A stretch of DNA of 64,000 bases. It comes from Acidithiobacillus sp. HP-2. Its GTDB lineage: Bacteria > Pseudomonadota > Gammaproteobacteria > Acidithiobacillales > Acidithiobacillaceae. The position numbers were made by a program, and so were the translations under genes. The stretch lies in the NCBI RefSeq assembly GCF_015100155.1, contig NZ_JACKZA010000015.1, forward strand, positions 1-64,000, in the 5' to 3' direction. Under the pieces are notes generated by a model that was not told where the DNA came from, did no database searches, and worked only from the letters and a program-made list of their open reading frames with translations. Shown here piece by piece: positions 55,203 through 64,000 of this stretch (its first letter is position 1; every line of letters begins with the position of its first letter).

Positions 55203-56037
55203 TTTTTCACAAGTTTTTTACTGGGAAACCCTACCATTACGCGGCGCGCGTTGCCGCCTTGACGGGGTTTATGCCCGGGTGTTACGGGACTTCAAGGGAC
55301 AGGATGACATGGCCCAACTATTGGGCGAAGCGTTGGTAGGTCTGGCCTTATTGGCCACCACCCAGAAAAATTATGAACGTCTGATTATTCAGGCGCAAAG
55401 CAAAGGCCCGCTGAAACTTCTGGTTGCGGAAATGACGGCTGCCGGAGGTATGCGTGCCTATGGTAACTGGGAGGAGGGTGTCTCGGTGGACTTGTCACAT
55501 TTGCCCGACGCCCTGCTGGCTATTACCGTGGATATGGGCATGGATCGGGATCGTTATCAGGGGCTGGTTGAGCTGCGCGAAAGTCTCACCCTTTCCCTGA
55601 ATGCCTATTTTGCTGAATCCGTGCAGTCCCCCGCGTATTTTCGCCTGGTCGCTGATCCACAACGGCAGCAGGCGGGCGGCTATTTTCTGCAACGTCTGCC
55701 TGGCGTGCTGGCTGCGGAAGACTGGGAACTGGCGACCCAATTCATCGCCATTGGCTCAGATCAGTCACTGCTGCAGGCAAAACCGGAACAGTTCCTGCCG
55801 GAAATTTTCCCCGATTCGGCGGTTCGACTGCATACACCACAAGCCCTGTTTTTCTCCTGTTCCTGTTCCCCCGAAAAAGTGGAACGCATGCTGATTTCGT
55901 TGGGGCAAACAGAAGCGGAAGAGACTCTTCAAAGTGAGGGAGAGATAGTGGTGACCTGCGAATATTGTCAGGAAGTGTACCGCTTTGGTGAAGAAGACGT
56001 GGCCTTGATGTTTGCGCCGGAACATCCTCTGCACTGA
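55195..56037 (+). CDS. hslO: Redox-regulated chaperone Hsp33
   Basis: From ATG 55195, 280 residues. The C-terminal redox switch has CSC and CEYC (CSCSPEKV and VTCEYCQEVYRF), the zinc-binding Cys set of Hsp33. It is activated by oxidants, appropriate to a metal- and acid-stressed cell. Confidence 0.94.
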   Translation: MTDFSQVFYWETLPLRGARCRLDGVYARVLRDFKGQDDMAQLLGEALVGLALLATTQKNYERLIIQAQSKGPLKLLVAEMTAAGGMRAYGNWEEGVSVDLSHLPDALLAITVDMGMDRDRYQGLVELRESLTLSLNAYFAESVQSPAYFRLVADPQRQQAGGYFLQRLPGVLAAEDWELATQFIAIGSDQSLLQAKPEQFLPEIFPDSAVRLHTPQALFFSCSCSPEKVERMLISLGQTEAEETLQSEGEIVVTCEYCQEVYRFGEEDVALMFAPEHPLH

Positions 56038-56165
56038 TTTTTGTGTCCCCTGAGGAGAATTTCCTGATTGGTGCTCTGGCTGCTTCTACGTTATGATTGC
56101 CAATCCTCAGTGACGACTGACTGACAGAAACTTTGTCTGTCATATCCAGTCTAACAGAGGGTATA

Positions 56166-56529
56166 GGGGGCGACCGGCTTCGACGCAGGTCGCGAAGCCT
56201 TCGGTGCATGCAGAGCTGCGGTTTGCTCTTAAAACTGGTCGCAGATTCATAATTGCCAACGACAGCAATTACGCCCTCGCTGCTTAAGCAGTGAGCCCTC
56301 TGCCCGGATTTGTTCGTGGATCCGGAGTCGAAAGACGCGCGGAGGGTCATAAAACACGGAATCGGGTCTGTTCTAGTCTGTGGAACCGATCCTAAACTAA
56401 AGCAGAATCGCCGTAGCATCATCCTGTTTGTCGGAGGGTGGCGCGGTTAAAGCCAATAGACAAACTACGCATGTAGATCCGGTGGTCTAGGTACTGCGGA
56501 CGCGGGTTCAATTCCCGCCGCCTCCACCA
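56166..56529 (+). ncRNA. ssrA: Transfer-messenger RNA (tmRNA)
   Basis: GGGGGCGACCGGCTTCGACG at 56166 is the universal tmRNA 5' end. It pairs with CGCCTCC before the 3' ACCA (end 56529), and the T-arm GCGGGTTCAATTCCCGC lies just before it, giving 364 nt. The resume frame starts at GCC 56255 and encodes ANDSNYALAA followed by TAA (56285). Compared with E. coli ANDENYALAA the tag has Ser for Glu. tmRNA with SmpB rescues stalled ribosomes. Confidence 0.97.
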
Positions 56530-56541
56530 ATGACGTTAAGT

Positions 56542-56570
56542 AAGCCCCAGATTTTAAGGGGCTTTATTTT
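56542..56570 (+). terminator. Intrinsic terminator after ssrA
   Basis: AAGCCCC (56542-56548) and GGGGCTT (56558-56564) pair around a 9-base loop, followed by TATTTTTT. It ends the tmRNA transcript. Confidence 0.88.
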
Positions 56571-56653
56571 TTACAGCTTGGCTGCGTCTTACTTTTGGCT
56601 CTCGGTTAACAGTATTCCATCGGTAGTTGGTGAGGGCCAGTGTGAGGAATATC

Positions 56654-56683
56654 TTGTCAGGACGATGTCAGGACAACTACAAT
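56654..56683 (+). promoter_or_regulatory. Promoter with tandem operator repeats for the toxin-antitoxin pair
   Basis: TTGTCA (56654-56659) and TACAAT (56678-56683), 18 bp apart, form a plausible sigma70 promoter. It is overlapped by two exact TGTCAGGAC repeats (56655-56663 and 56666-56674), 11 bp apart, which is one helical turn and suggests autoregulation by the antitoxin. Confidence 0.5.
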
Positions 56684-56715
56684 GAGGGCATTCAAGATCA
56701 GTCAGGAGGGGCACC

Positions 56716-56994
56716 ATGAGCACTCTGAATCTTCCCAAGACCGAGCGTATTGACGTTCGTGCAAGCACGCCGGTCAAGCAACTGTTGCAGGAGGCCGCTC
56801 GCGCCTGCCACAAGAACGTAAGCGAGTTCCTTCTTGATGCGGGTGTGACGGCGGCCGCACAGACGCTGGCGGATCGTCGTCAGTTCGTGTTGGACGACGC
56901 GCAGTGGCAAGCATTTCAGGAAGCGCTGGACCGTCCGGTGCAAAGTAAGCCGCGCCTGAAAAAATTGCTGCTTGAGCCCGGAGTGCTTGGTTGA
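56716..56994 (+). CDS. DUF1778-type (TacA-like) antitoxin
   Basis: 92 residues: RIDVRASTPVKQLLQEAARACHKNVSEFLLDAGVTAAAQTLADRRQFVLDDAQWQAFQEALDRPV. This is the ribbon-helix-helix plus C-terminal tail pattern of antitoxins paired with GNAT toxins. It is preceded by GGAGGGGC and overlaps the toxin start. Confidence 0.88.
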   Translation: MSTLNLPKTERIDVRASTPVKQLLQEAARACHKNVSEFLLDAGVTAAAQTLADRRQFVLDDAQWQAFQEALDRPVQSKPRLKKLLLEPGVLG

Positions 56995-57494
56995 GCGGCG
57001 GCTACTCGCCTGTTCGCAAGCTTGCAGCAACGGATCAGGTCGACGCCTTCGACTGCGGCCAAGCCGCGCTGAACCAGTTCCTGCAGCGCTACGCACTCGT
57101 AAACCAGAATGCCAACAGCGCGCAGACCTACGTCTGCTGCCAGGGTGACGTGGTGGTCGGCTACTACAGCCTCGCCGTCGGCAGCGTCGATCCTCAAGCC
57201 GCTCCGTCAAGAGTGATGAAGGGGCTGGCGCGTCACCCGGTGCCGGTCATGATCCTGGCCCGGCTCGCCGTGGACAAGGAGCATCAGCGCAAGGGACTGG
57301 GCCAGGCCTTGCTCAAGGATGCGCTGCTGCGCACCGCACAGGCTGCCGACATAGCCGGCATTCGCTGCGTGCTGGTCCATGCCAAGGACGATGCGGCGCG
57401 GCAGTGGTACGAATCCTGGGAATTCGAGCCCAGCCCGACCGATCCGTATCACTTGTTCCTGATGCTCAAGGATCTCAAGAGTTTGTTGCGCTGA
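56991..57494 (+). CDS. GNAT-family (TacT-like) toxin acetyltransferase
   Basis: 167 residues with the acetyl-CoA motif ILARLAVDKEHQRKGLGQALLKDALLR, ahead of GIRCVLVHAKDDAARQWYESWEFEPSPTDPYHLFLMLKDLK. TacT/AtaT toxins acetylate aminoacyl-tRNA and stop translation. The start is probably TTG at 56991, coupled to the antitoxin stop. Confidence 0.88.
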   Translation: MSGGYSPVRKLAATDQVDAFDCGQAALNQFLQRYALVNQNANSAQTYVCCQGDVVVGYYSLAVGSVDPQAAPSRVMKGLARHPVPVMILARLAVDKEHQRKGLGQALLKDALLRTAQAADIAGIRCVLVHAKDDAARQWYESWEFEPSPTDPYHLFLMLKDLKSLLR

Positions 57495-57598
57495 GGCGGT
57501 GTCACCACCTCAAAACCCAATCCGCGCCCGCTGCTCGTCCCACAACAACGGCGTCCCCAATGCCGTATCAAGAGGGCATTCTTGACGACCGTCTCGCC

Positions 57599-57665
57599 TT
57601 TCCCGATCAGGAAATAGCAGACCGAATCATGCCCTAACCACACTAAACATTCCCGATCGGGAAAT
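57599..57665 (+). promoter_or_regulatory. Two operator-like palindromes upstream of hipB remnant
   Basis: TTCCCGATCAGGAA (within 57599-57615) and the perfect palindrome TTCCCGATCGGGAA (57650-57663) are 50 bp apart. They lie just before the hipB-like remnant, the place of HipB operators, and are better kept than the genes. Confidence 0.6.
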
Positions 57666-57671
57666 CGATAG

Positions 57672-57824
57672 CGCTTTGTTGTCGAGCTTGAAGCAGGCAA
57701 GCCCACCTTGCGGCTGGAAAACGTGCTGCGGGTCATTGATACCCTGGGCGGTGAAATCCATTTGAGCGGATTGCCATCAGTTGCGTCCGACGATCAACGG
57801 GAGGATGACGGTCATGGCACATGA
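57672..57824 (+). pseudogene. Remnant of HipB-type antitoxin
   Basis: The frame reads RFVVELEAGKPTLRLENVLRVIDTLGGEIHL and ends ...DDGHGT at a TGA (57822-57824), matching the C-terminal part of HipB helix-turn-helix antitoxins. The N-terminal half of the DNA-binding domain is missing and no start codon is present. Confidence 0.7.
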
Positions 57825-58063
57825 GCTGGAAGTCTGGCTTTTCGCAGATCGTGTCGGCACGTTGGCGCTGGTTGATGGGAGTCGTGGTCATCCTGGATGA
57901 ATTGTCGCGTCGACCTATGCTCGCAGGCAAAGACGGATTGCGGCTTTCCTTGGCCGGTGCCCAGGACAAATTGCCAGTGGTTTTCGATGGTGCCCGCATT
58001 GGTCTGCCCCTCAATGGCACGTCGAGCTCCCACATCTTGAAATTGTCATTAAATCCGCGCTGA
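57814..58063 (+). pseudogene. Fragmented HipA-type kinase toxin
   Basis: From ATG 57814 the frame encodes MAHELEVWLFADRVGTLALVDG, a HipA N-terminus, then reaches a stop at about 57900. In another frame it continues as LDELSRRPMLAGKDGLRLSLAGAQDKLPVVFDG and IGLPLNGTSSSHILKLS (ending at 58063), typical HipA middle sequence. So a deletion and frameshift joined distant parts, and the kinase catalytic core is lost. Confidence 0.8.
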
Positions 58064-58151
58064 ATGATATGCAGATTCAAGACGGAGTGGTTGACCTTCA
58101 TCTCATGAAATACTTTACTTAATCCGCAGTCATCGCTAACATGCCGCGCTT

Positions 58152-58613
58152 ATGTTTTCCGCTAAAACCAACAGTCTGCATCTTGCCAAAGTGACCGGCC
58201 CCGGCGATCGCCTGGAAGGTCCGGTTGATCTTGCTGCATGGAGCCGTCTGGCGGCGGCGATGGCAGAGCTGGAATCGGTGCAGGCAGATATGGATTTGCA
58301 GCGAAGTGGTTCAGTCGTGTTGGCAGACGGATATATAGAGGTTTCTGGACAAATTCGCTGTGAGCGTTGTCTGGGAAACATGCCTTTGTCCTTAAAGGTA
58401 CCCGTGCATAGCGGTCTGGCTGAAACCGAAGAGATGGTCAGTACGTTGGATCCTGATCTGGACATCGTGTTGGCCGATAAGGGTGTTGTGGCACTGCAGG
58501 CGTGGTTGGAAGACGAGGTTCTGCTGGCTTTGCCCATGATTCCGCGTTGTGCGGAGTGGCAATCTGGCATTTGTCCGGTATCCGGACTGGAAGCACTTAT
58601 TATTGTTGATTAA
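58152..58613 (+). CDS. yceD: YceD (DUF177) protein
   Basis: 153 residues with SGQIRCERCLGNMPLSLKVPVHSGLAE and the C-terminal EDEVLLALPMIPRC, typical of YceD/Rho-associated DUF177. It is always near rpmF and is thought to act in 23S rRNA/ribosome biology. Role not settled. Starts the rpmF-plsX-fab operon. Confidence 0.88.
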   Translation: MFSAKTNSLHLAKVTGPGDRLEGPVDLAAWSRLAAAMAELESVQADMDLQRSGSVVLADGYIEVSGQIRCERCLGNMPLSLKVPVHSGLAETEEMVSTLDPDLDIVLADKGVVALQAWLEDEVLLALPMIPRCAEWQSGICPVSGLEALIIVD

Positions 58614-58627
58614 TGGAGATTTGAGAC

Positions 58628-58813
58628 ATGGCCGTACCACAAAGTAAAACCTCCCATTCACGTCGTAATATGCGTCGTGCCCATGATTTTCTGACAACCG
58701 TCAACCGCTCGGTCTGTGCGAATTGTGGCGCTGCCAAGTTGCCTCATCACGTTTGCCCCGAGTGCGGATTCTACAAGGGCCGTGAAATGGTCAAGAAGTC
58801 TGTGGAAGCCTGA
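58628..58813 (+). CDS. rpmF: 50S ribosomal protein L32
   Basis: 61 residues: MAVPQSKTSHSRRNMRRAHD and the zinc-type CANCGAAKLPHHVCPECGFYKGRE. It follows yceD by 14 bp. Confidence 0.96.
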   Translation: MAVPQSKTSHSRRNMRRAHDFLTTVNRSVCANCGAAKLPHHVCPECGFYKGREMVKKSVEA

Positions 58814-58850
58814 GTGACTTGCTGAACCGGCACAACGCGAGGTCGTTCTC

Positions 58851-59876
58851 ATGCCGCATATAGCGGTCGATGCGATGAGCGGAGACAGTGGCCCATCGAC
58901 GGTAATTCCTGCCATCAAGGATCTTGTGCAGAATTACCCCGATGTCACTTTTCATCTGGTCGGGGACAGTCCTATCCTGAAAAATGAATTGCAACGCATG
59001 CATCTTCAGGATTCGGAGCAGGTGAAAATCCACCATGCCAGTCAGGTGATAGGTATGGATGAGGCACCTTCCCAGGCATTGCGGGGTAAGCGCGACTCAT
59101 CCATGCATATAGCCATTGCCCTGGTTCGCGACGGGCACGCAGATGCGGTGGTCAGTGCGGGTAACACTGGTGCCTTGATGGCTATGGGTAAAGTATTTTT
59201 GCGGACTATTCCGGGTATAGATCGTCCGGCGATTGCCGCCTTCCTACCGACTACTACAGGGCGTTTTTTGGCCCTGGATTTAGGTGCCAATGTGGATTGC
59301 CATCCAGAACATCTGCTCCAGTTCGCGGTCATGGGCTCGATTCTCGCCGAACGGGTGATGGGCGTAGCCAAGCCACGTGTCGGCCTGCTCAATATCGGGT
59401 CTGAAGAAATCAAGGGTAATGAGCAGGTCAAGGAAGCTTCTCTGCTGCTGCGTGCGGCACGGCTCAACTTCATTGGTAATGTCGAAGGTTCGGACATTTA
59501 TCGCGGCATTGCTGATGTGGTCGTTTGTGATGGTTTTGTGGGGAATGTCGCACTGAAAACTTCAGAAGGACTGGCCAGCATGATCAGTCACGAATTGCGC
59601 GCCAGTTATACGCAAGGAATTTATGGAAAACTGGCTTATCTGGTCAATCGGCCCATCTTGCAGCGATTAAGAAAGCGTCTGGATTCCCGGCAGTATAATG
59701 GGGCTACCTTGCTGGGCCTGAATGGGATTGTCATTAAAAGTCATGGTAATGCCGATCGCTACGCATTTGCGCGGGCGGTGGAAGTCGGAATTGCCGAAGC
59801 CAGGCACCGTCTGACCCTGCATATTGCTGAAGTCATTCAGGAAAACCTCAACCCTGTGGTGCGAAACAGCGCGTGA
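58851..59876 (+). CDS. plsX: Phosphate acyltransferase PlsX
   Basis: 341 residues starting [19 protein letters not shown], with [28 protein letters not shown] and [18 protein letters not shown]. Converts acyl-ACP to acyl phosphate for phospholipid synthesis. Overlaps fabH by 4 bp. Confidence 0.95.
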   Translation: MPHIAVDAMSGDSGPSTVIPAIKDLVQNYPDVTFHLVGDSPILKNELQRMHLQDSEQVKIHHASQVIGMDEAPSQALRGKRDSSMHIAIALVRDGHADAVVSAGNTGALMAMGKVFLRTIPGIDRPAIAAFLPTTTGRFLALDLGANVDCHPEHLLQFAVMGSILAERVMGVAKPRVGLLNIGSEEIKGNEQVKEASLLLRAARLNFIGNVEGSDIYRGIADVVVCDGFVGNVALKTSEGLASMISHELRASYTQGIYGKLAYLVNRPILQRLRKRLDSRQYNGATLLGLNGIVIKSHGNADRYAFARAVEVGIAEARHRLTLHIAEVIQENLNPVVRNSA

Positions 59877-60817
59877 ATCCCATTTATAGTCGTATTGCCG
59901 CTACTGGCGGATATCTGCCCGAGCGCGTCATGCATAATGCCGATCTCGAACAGATGGTAGACACCAGTGATGCCTGGATTTTTGAGCGTACCGGTATTCG
60001 TTCGCGGCATATTGCTGCAGAAAACGAAAAAACCGTTGACATGGCCGAGCACGCCGCCCGGCAAGCCTTACGGGATGCAAATATTCAGGCAGAAGACCTG
60101 GATCTCATTCTGGTCGCCACTACCACGCCCGATCAGATTTTTCCCAGTACGGCCTGTCTGTTGCAAGCCCGACTGGGTAATCGCGGCGCGCCGGCCTTTG
60201 ACGTGCAGGCAGTATGTACCGGTTTCATTTATGCTCTGGCTACAGCTGATCAATTTATTCGCAGTGGTACAGTTAAAACGGCCCTGGTAGTCGGGGTGGA
60301 AAGCATGTCCCGCATTGTCGACTGGGCCGATCGTTCGACCTGCATTTTGTTTGGAGATGGGGCTGGCGCGGTGGTCTTACGTGCAGATTCGACACCCGGC
60401 ATTATTTCTTCGCATATTCATGCCGATGGATCCTATGCTGAATTGCTGCAGGTTCCAGAAGGTCGCGAGCAATTGACCATGCAGGGTAATGCCGTTTTCC
60501 GTATGGCCGTGCGCACGCTGGGAGAAATTGTTCAGGAAACTCTGGCAGAAAACCAAATGGGTCCAGAGGATATTGACTGGTTGGTACCCCATCAGGCCAA
60601 TATCCGCATCATCCAGGCTACGGCCGATAAATTGAAGCTGCCCATGGATCGGGTAGTGACGACGGTGGAACATCATGGTAATACTTCTGCAGCATCGGTG
60701 CCTTTGGCACTGGATGATGCAGCCAGGCGGGGATGCTTCAAGGCCGGGCAAAATCTTCTGCTGGAAGCCTTCGGCGGTGGTTTTACCTGGGGTTCGGCGT
60801 TGTTGCGTTGGGCTTGA
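59873..60817 (+). CDS. fabH: 3-oxoacyl-ACP synthase III
   Basis: 314 residues with catalytic Cys in [13 protein letters not shown], His in VPHQANIRI and Asn in HHGNTSAAS. It starts with GTG in the plsX end and condenses acetyl-CoA with malonyl-ACP. Confidence 0.96.
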   Translation: MNPIYSRIAATGGYLPERVMHNADLEQMVDTSDAWIFERTGIRSRHIAAENEKTVDMAEHAARQALRDANIQAEDLDLILVATTTPDQIFPSTACLLQARLGNRGAPAFDVQAVCTGFIYALATADQFIRSGTVKTALVVGVESMSRIVDWADRSTCILFGDGAGAVVLRADSTPGIISSHIHADGSYAELLQVPEGREQLTMQGNAVFRMAVRTLGEIVQETLAENQMGPEDIDWLVPHQANIRIIQATADKLKLPMDRVVTTVEHHGNTSAASVPLALDDAARRGCFKAGQNLLLEAFGGGFTWGSALLRWA

Positions 60818-60871
60818 AGTTTATGTTGCCCACGGGCATCAACTGACAGTTTGCTTTTGGAGGAGGTTCGA

Positions 60872-61807
60872 TTGCACGGCTCTATCGCCTTTGTGTTTCC
60901 CGGTCAGGGTTCCCAGTCTGTTCAAATGCTTGCCGATCTGGCGTCTACCCATCCTCTGGTCCAGGAGGTTTTTGCAGAAGCCACTGACGTATTGGGAGAA
61001 GATCTCTGGTCTCTCAGTCAGAATGGCCCTGTCGAAAAACTCAACCAGACCCGCTGGACCCAGCCCCTGATGCTGGCTGCCGGATATGCGGTGTACCGGG
61101 TATGGGAGGAAGAGGGCGGTGCTTATCCCGATTTTGTCGCCGGGCATTCCCTGGGTGAATATACGGCGCTGATAGTCGCCGACGCTCTGGATTATGCCGA
61201 TGCGGTTCGCCTGGTGGCCGAACGTGGCCGTTTGATGCAGGCGGCCGTGCCGGAAGGTTCCGGTGCCATGGCAGCGGTCATTGGTCTGGCGGATGACGAT
61301 CTCAAGCGGCTCTGTGCCCAGGAAGCTCAGGATAATGTCCTCTCTGCCGCGAACTTTAACGCGCCTGGACAGGTAGTGGTGGCTGGCGAAACCGCCGCAG
61401 TGGAAAGACTGGTTGAATCGGCCCGGGCTGCCGGAGCCAAACGGGTCGTTATGCTGCCGGTCAGTGTCCCCAGTCACTGCAGTTTGATGACTGAGGCCGC
61501 CCAACAATTTGCCACAGTGCTGGAGTCGGTCGCTTTCCGCGCCCCGAAGGCCATGCTCATCCACAATGCTGACGTGTTGAGTCATAGCACGCCGGAAAGC
61601 ATTCGTGCCGTTCTGGCCAAGCAATTATACAGTCCGGTACGCTGGACCGAGACCATTCGTTATCTGGCCCGCCAGGGTGCCCTGACCTTTGTGGAAATGG
61701 GACCTGGGCGGGTTTTATCCGGCCTTGGCAAACGGATTGAACCTTCTTTGACCATGCTGCATGTAGAAGATGGTAAAAGCCTCAAGGCTGCTCTGGAGCT
61801 GGTTTGA
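60872..61807 (+). CDS. fabD: Malonyl-CoA:ACP transacylase
   Basis: The likely start is TTG at 60872, preceded by GGAGGAGG; the longer frame to 60851 has no site. 311 residues with FVFPGQGSQSVQML and catalytic GHSLGEY. Its stop overlaps the fabG ATG by one base (TGATG). Confidence 0.94.
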   Translation: MHGSIAFVFPGQGSQSVQMLADLASTHPLVQEVFAEATDVLGEDLWSLSQNGPVEKLNQTRWTQPLMLAAGYAVYRVWEEEGGAYPDFVAGHSLGEYTALIVADALDYADAVRLVAERGRLMQAAVPEGSGAMAAVIGLADDDLKRLCAQEAQDNVLSAANFNAPGQVVVAGETAAVERLVESARAAGAKRVVMLPVSVPSHCSLMTEAAQQFATVLESVAFRAPKAMLIHNADVLSHSTPESIRAVLAKQLYSPVRWTETIRYLARQGALTFVEMGPGRVLSGLGKRIEPSLTMLHVEDGKSLKAALELV

Positions 61808-62556
61808 TGGGAAGCACACTGGAAAATCAGGTCGCGCTGGTTACCGGAGGCAGTCGCGGTATTGGTCAGGAAGTAGCCCGGGTGCTCGGCGAAGAAGGCG
61901 CCATGGTCATTGCTACAGCGACCACCAGCAAGGGGGCTGAGGCCATTTCTGCAAATTTTCAGGCCAGCGGCATCCAAGGACACGGGGTTGTTCTGGATGT
62001 CACGGATGATGCGGCGATGGATGTCTGCCTGAAAAAAATTCAAAGCGAATATGCTGCGCCCAGCATACTGGTAAACAATGCAGGAATCACTCGGGACCAG
62101 TTACTGTTGCGCATGAAAGATGAAGACTGGGATGCGGTGATGGCGACCAATTTGCGCGCCGTTTATCGCCTCAGCAAAATTTGTCTGCGCGATATGCTAA
62201 AGGCGCGTTTTGGCCGTATAATCAATATTACCTCGGTGGTTGGCAGCATGGGTAATGCGGGTCAAAGTAATTACGCGGCGGCCAAGGCGGGTGTAGCAGG
62301 TTTTACCCGCGCCCTGGCCAGAGAAGTGGCTGGCCGTCAGGTGACGGTCAATTGTGTGGCTCCTGGTTTTATCAGTACCGATATGACCGAAGGCTTAGGT
62401 GAGTCTCATAAGGAAGCGCTTTTACAGCAAATTCCTGCGGGTCGCCTGGGTACTGTCGCCGATGTGGCGGGTGTTGTGGCTTATCTGTCCAGCCCGCAGG
62501 CCGGTTATATCACCGGACAAATTCTTCATGTCAATGGTGGCATGTGGATGGGGTAG
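61807..62556 (+). CDS. fabG: 3-oxoacyl-ACP reductase
   Basis: 249 residues from ATG 61807 (TGATG coupling). VALVTGGSRGIGQEVARVLG, LVNNAGITRDQLL, SVVGSMGNAGQSNYAAAKAG (YxxxK) and the C-terminal YITGQILHVNGGMWMG are diagnostic. NADPH-dependent reduction in fatty-acid synthesis. Confidence 0.95.
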   Translation: MGSTLENQVALVTGGSRGIGQEVARVLGEEGAMVIATATTSKGAEAISANFQASGIQGHGVVLDVTDDAAMDVCLKKIQSEYAAPSILVNNAGITRDQLLLRMKDEDWDAVMATNLRAVYRLSKICLRDMLKARFGRIINITSVVGSMGNAGQSNYAAAKAGVAGFTRALAREVAGRQVTVNCVAPGFISTDMTEGLGESHKEALLQQIPAGRLGTVADVAGVVAYLSSPQAGYITGQILHVNGGMWMG

Positions 62557-62640
62557 GGTAACGTTGGCTTTACAGGACTGCACCCCTGTGGTCCAATCTC
62601 GCCGACAATAATTTTTAACCAGCAAAGGAGTTTCTCCCAA

Positions 62641-62889
62641 ATGGAAAATGTGGCAGAACGTGTAAAGAAAGTAGTAGTCGAGCAGTTGGGCGTCAATGAA
62701 GATGAAGTGACCAATGAGGCTTCCTTTGTGGATGACCTGGGCGCCGATTCTCTGGACACCGTGGAACTGGTCATGGCTCTTGAAGAAGAATTCGACTGTG
62801 AAATTCCTGATGAAGAAGCTGAAAAAATTGCTACCGTGCAGCAGGCTATTGATTATGTATCCGCACACATGCCCGCCAAGGATGCCTGA
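62641..62889 (+). CDS. acpP: Acyl carrier protein
   Basis: 82 residues, acidic, with the phosphopantetheine site [21 protein letters not shown] (Ser37). It is preceded by AAAGGAG and lies 84 bp after fabG, a typical place for a separate strong translation signal. Confidence 0.97.
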   Translation: MENVAERVKKVVVEQLGVNEDEVTNEASFVDDLGADSLDTVELVMALEEEFDCEIPDEEAEKIATVQQAIDYVSAHMPAKDA

Positions 62890-62927
62890 GACATCGCCTT
62901 TTTCAGGAACATGAGGAGAACCGACCG

Positions 62928-64000
62928 TTGAAAAGACGCGTTGTCATTACAGGGCTGGGTATAGTTTCCCCTGTGGGGATCGGTATATCTGCGGCTTGGG
63001 ATGCCATTGTGCAGGGACGTAGTGGTATTGGTCGCGTCACACGTTTTGATCCTGCCCCTTACAGTTCGCAAATCGCCGGAGAAGTACGCGGTTTTGATGT
63101 CACCCAATACATTCCCGGCAAAGATGCCAAAAAAATGGATTTGTTCATTCATTACGGCATTGCGGCAGCGATGGAAGCCATTGCAGATTCCGGCCTGAAA
63201 ATCAGTTCAGACTTTGCCGAGCGGGTGGGTGTATCCATAGGCAGCGGTATCGGTGGCTTGCCCGGCATTGAATCCGAACATACTGTCGTCACGGAAAGCG
63301 GTCCCAGACGTATTTCTCCGTTTTTTATTCCGCGTTGTATTGTCAACATGGTGGCAGGCCACATTTCCATCATGTACGGAGCCAAAGGCCCGAACATTGC
63401 CATGGCTACGGCCTGTTCTACGGGTACCCATTCCATCGGCGACGCTGCCCGACTCATCGAATACGGAGATGCCGACGTCATGATTGCCGGAGGGGCAGAA
63501 GCGGCAATCAGCCCTCTGGGTTTGGGTGGCTTCTCGGCAGCCCGGGCACTCTCCACCCGCAACGATGTACCTGAAAAGGCCAGCCGTCCATGGGACAAGG
63601 ATCATGACGGTTTTGTGCTGGGTGAAGGTGCTGGTGTTCTTATCCTTGAAGAATATGAGTTTGCCATGCGTCGTGGTGCCCGTATTTATGGGGAACTGGT
63701 CGGTTATGGCATGAGTTCTGATGCTTATCACATGACGCAGCCCGCCGCAGGGGGGGAGGGTGCAGCCCGATGTATGCGTCTGGCATTACATAATGCCGGT
63801 CTCCAGCCGGAACAGGTGGACTATATCAATGCCCACGGCACTTCCACCCCTTTGGGCGATCGTGCCGAGACTGAAGCTGTGCATGCCGTATTTGGAGAGC
63901 ATGCGCGATCTTTAGCCATGAGTTCCACCAAATCCATGACCGGCCATTTGCTGGGTGCAGCGGGAGGGGTGGAGGCCGTATTTACCACGCTTGCCCTGCA
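62928..64000 (+). CDS. fabF: 3-oxoacyl-ACP synthase II (3' end outside window)
   Basis: Probable start TTG 62928 ([16 protein letters not shown]) following GAGGAGAA. The visible 357 residues include catalytic Cys in [15 protein letters not shown], first His in [11 protein letters not shown] and the Lys-His segment [15 protein letters not shown]. The end of the gene lies beyond the window. Confidence 0.94.
   Translation, partial: MKRRVVITGLGIVSPVGIGISAAWDAIVQGRSGIGRVTRFDPAPYSSQIAGEVRGFDVTQYIPGKDAKKMDLFIHYGIAAAMEAIADSGLKISSDFAERVGVSIGSGIGGLPGIESEHTVVTESGPRRISPFFIPRCIVNMVAGHISIMYGAKGPNIAMATACSTGTHSIGDAARLIEYGDADVMIAGGAEAAISPLGLGGFSAARALSTRNDVPEKASRPWDKDHDGFVLGEGAGVLILEEYEFAMRRGARIYGELVGYGMSSDAYHMTQPAAGGEGAARCMRLALHNAGLQPEQVDYINAHGTSTPLGDRAETEAVHAVFGEHARSLAMSSTKSMTGHLLGAAGGVEAVFTTLAL

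Larger units (their letters stand above)
57495..58151. other. Accessory gap with decayed hipBA module
   Basis: From the toxin stop to yceD there is no intact gene; operators and gene fragments of a hipBA-type system are listed separately. 57495-57598 shows nothing recognised. The 58064-58151 stretch contains the region upstream of yceD. Confidence 0.6.

Noticed and set aside
56501-58140. Integrase att duplication of the ssrA 3' end
   Set aside because: No second copy of the terminal T-arm sequence was seen before yceD, so an intact integrated element is not supported.
1-64000. CRISPR arrays and tRNA or rRNA genes
   Set aside because: No regularly spaced repeats and no tRNA-like cloverleaf or rRNA motifs other than the tmRNA were recognised.

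Overview
The window looks like chromosome from an acidophilic, autotrophic gammaproteobacterium-like organism of the Acidithiobacillus type. This is inferred from the acid-resistance and metal-efflux content, a short-Q-loop cytochrome bd oxidase, P-type proton pumps, and a standard proteobacterial core (mucD-lepA-lepB-rnc-era-recO-pdxJ-acpS, ssrA, and yceD-rpmF-plsX-fabHDG-acpP-fabF). No rRNA or species marker is present, so the genus is an inference.

Layout. 1-729 is the 3' part of a membrane protein gene. 900-7749 (minus) is a Cu/Ag-type tripartite efflux operon (Met/Cys/His-rich periplasmic protein, outer-membrane channel, adaptor, RND pump, then a Tat-secreted protein). 7892-11890 (minus) is a cytochrome bd operon, cydA-cydB-two small genes-FNR-like regulator. 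12534-30509 is a compact central-energy cluster: a divergent E3-like flavoprotein, then P-type H+-ATPase, AhpD-like protein, pyruvate dehydrogenase E1alpha/E1beta/E2, acetate kinase, phosphotransacetylase, PfkB kinase, an NADH oxidase/CoA-disulfide-reductase-like protein, pyruvate kinase, enolase, a second P-type H+-ATPase and an orphan ATP synthase epsilon-like subunit. 30551-38785 carries second copies of the 900-1457 family protein and of the FNR-like regulator, a SPOR protein, a truncated second cydA cut off by an IS200/IS605-type element with a broken transposase, a FIST-domain protein and cydDC.

38807-55500 is mostly housekeeping: ygfZ/ygfX/nadB, the sigma-E/anti-sigma/HtrA stress unit, lepA, lepB, rnc-era-recO-pdxJ-acpS, ugd, hldA, ttcA and hslO. 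tmRNA (56166-56529) follows, then a 1.6-kb accessory patch holding a DUF1778/GNAT toxin-antitoxin pair and a decayed hipBA module with its operators still readable. The rest is the fatty-acid synthesis operon, running off the window inside fabF.

The most notable observations are: (1) a shared palindromic element, GGTT-N-ATAT-N-AACC, upstream of both cydA copies, each of which lies near an FNR-family gene whose product keeps three of the four E. coli-type cluster cysteines and has Ser in place of the fourth; (2) a roughly 200-nt, nearly 60-bp inverted repeat in the leader of the RNase III gene, a candidate autoregulatory RNase III substrate; (3) the co-linear pyruvate-to-acetate, lower-glycolysis and proton-pump cluster; and (4) the hipBA and cydA relics with regulatory DNA better preserved than the genes.
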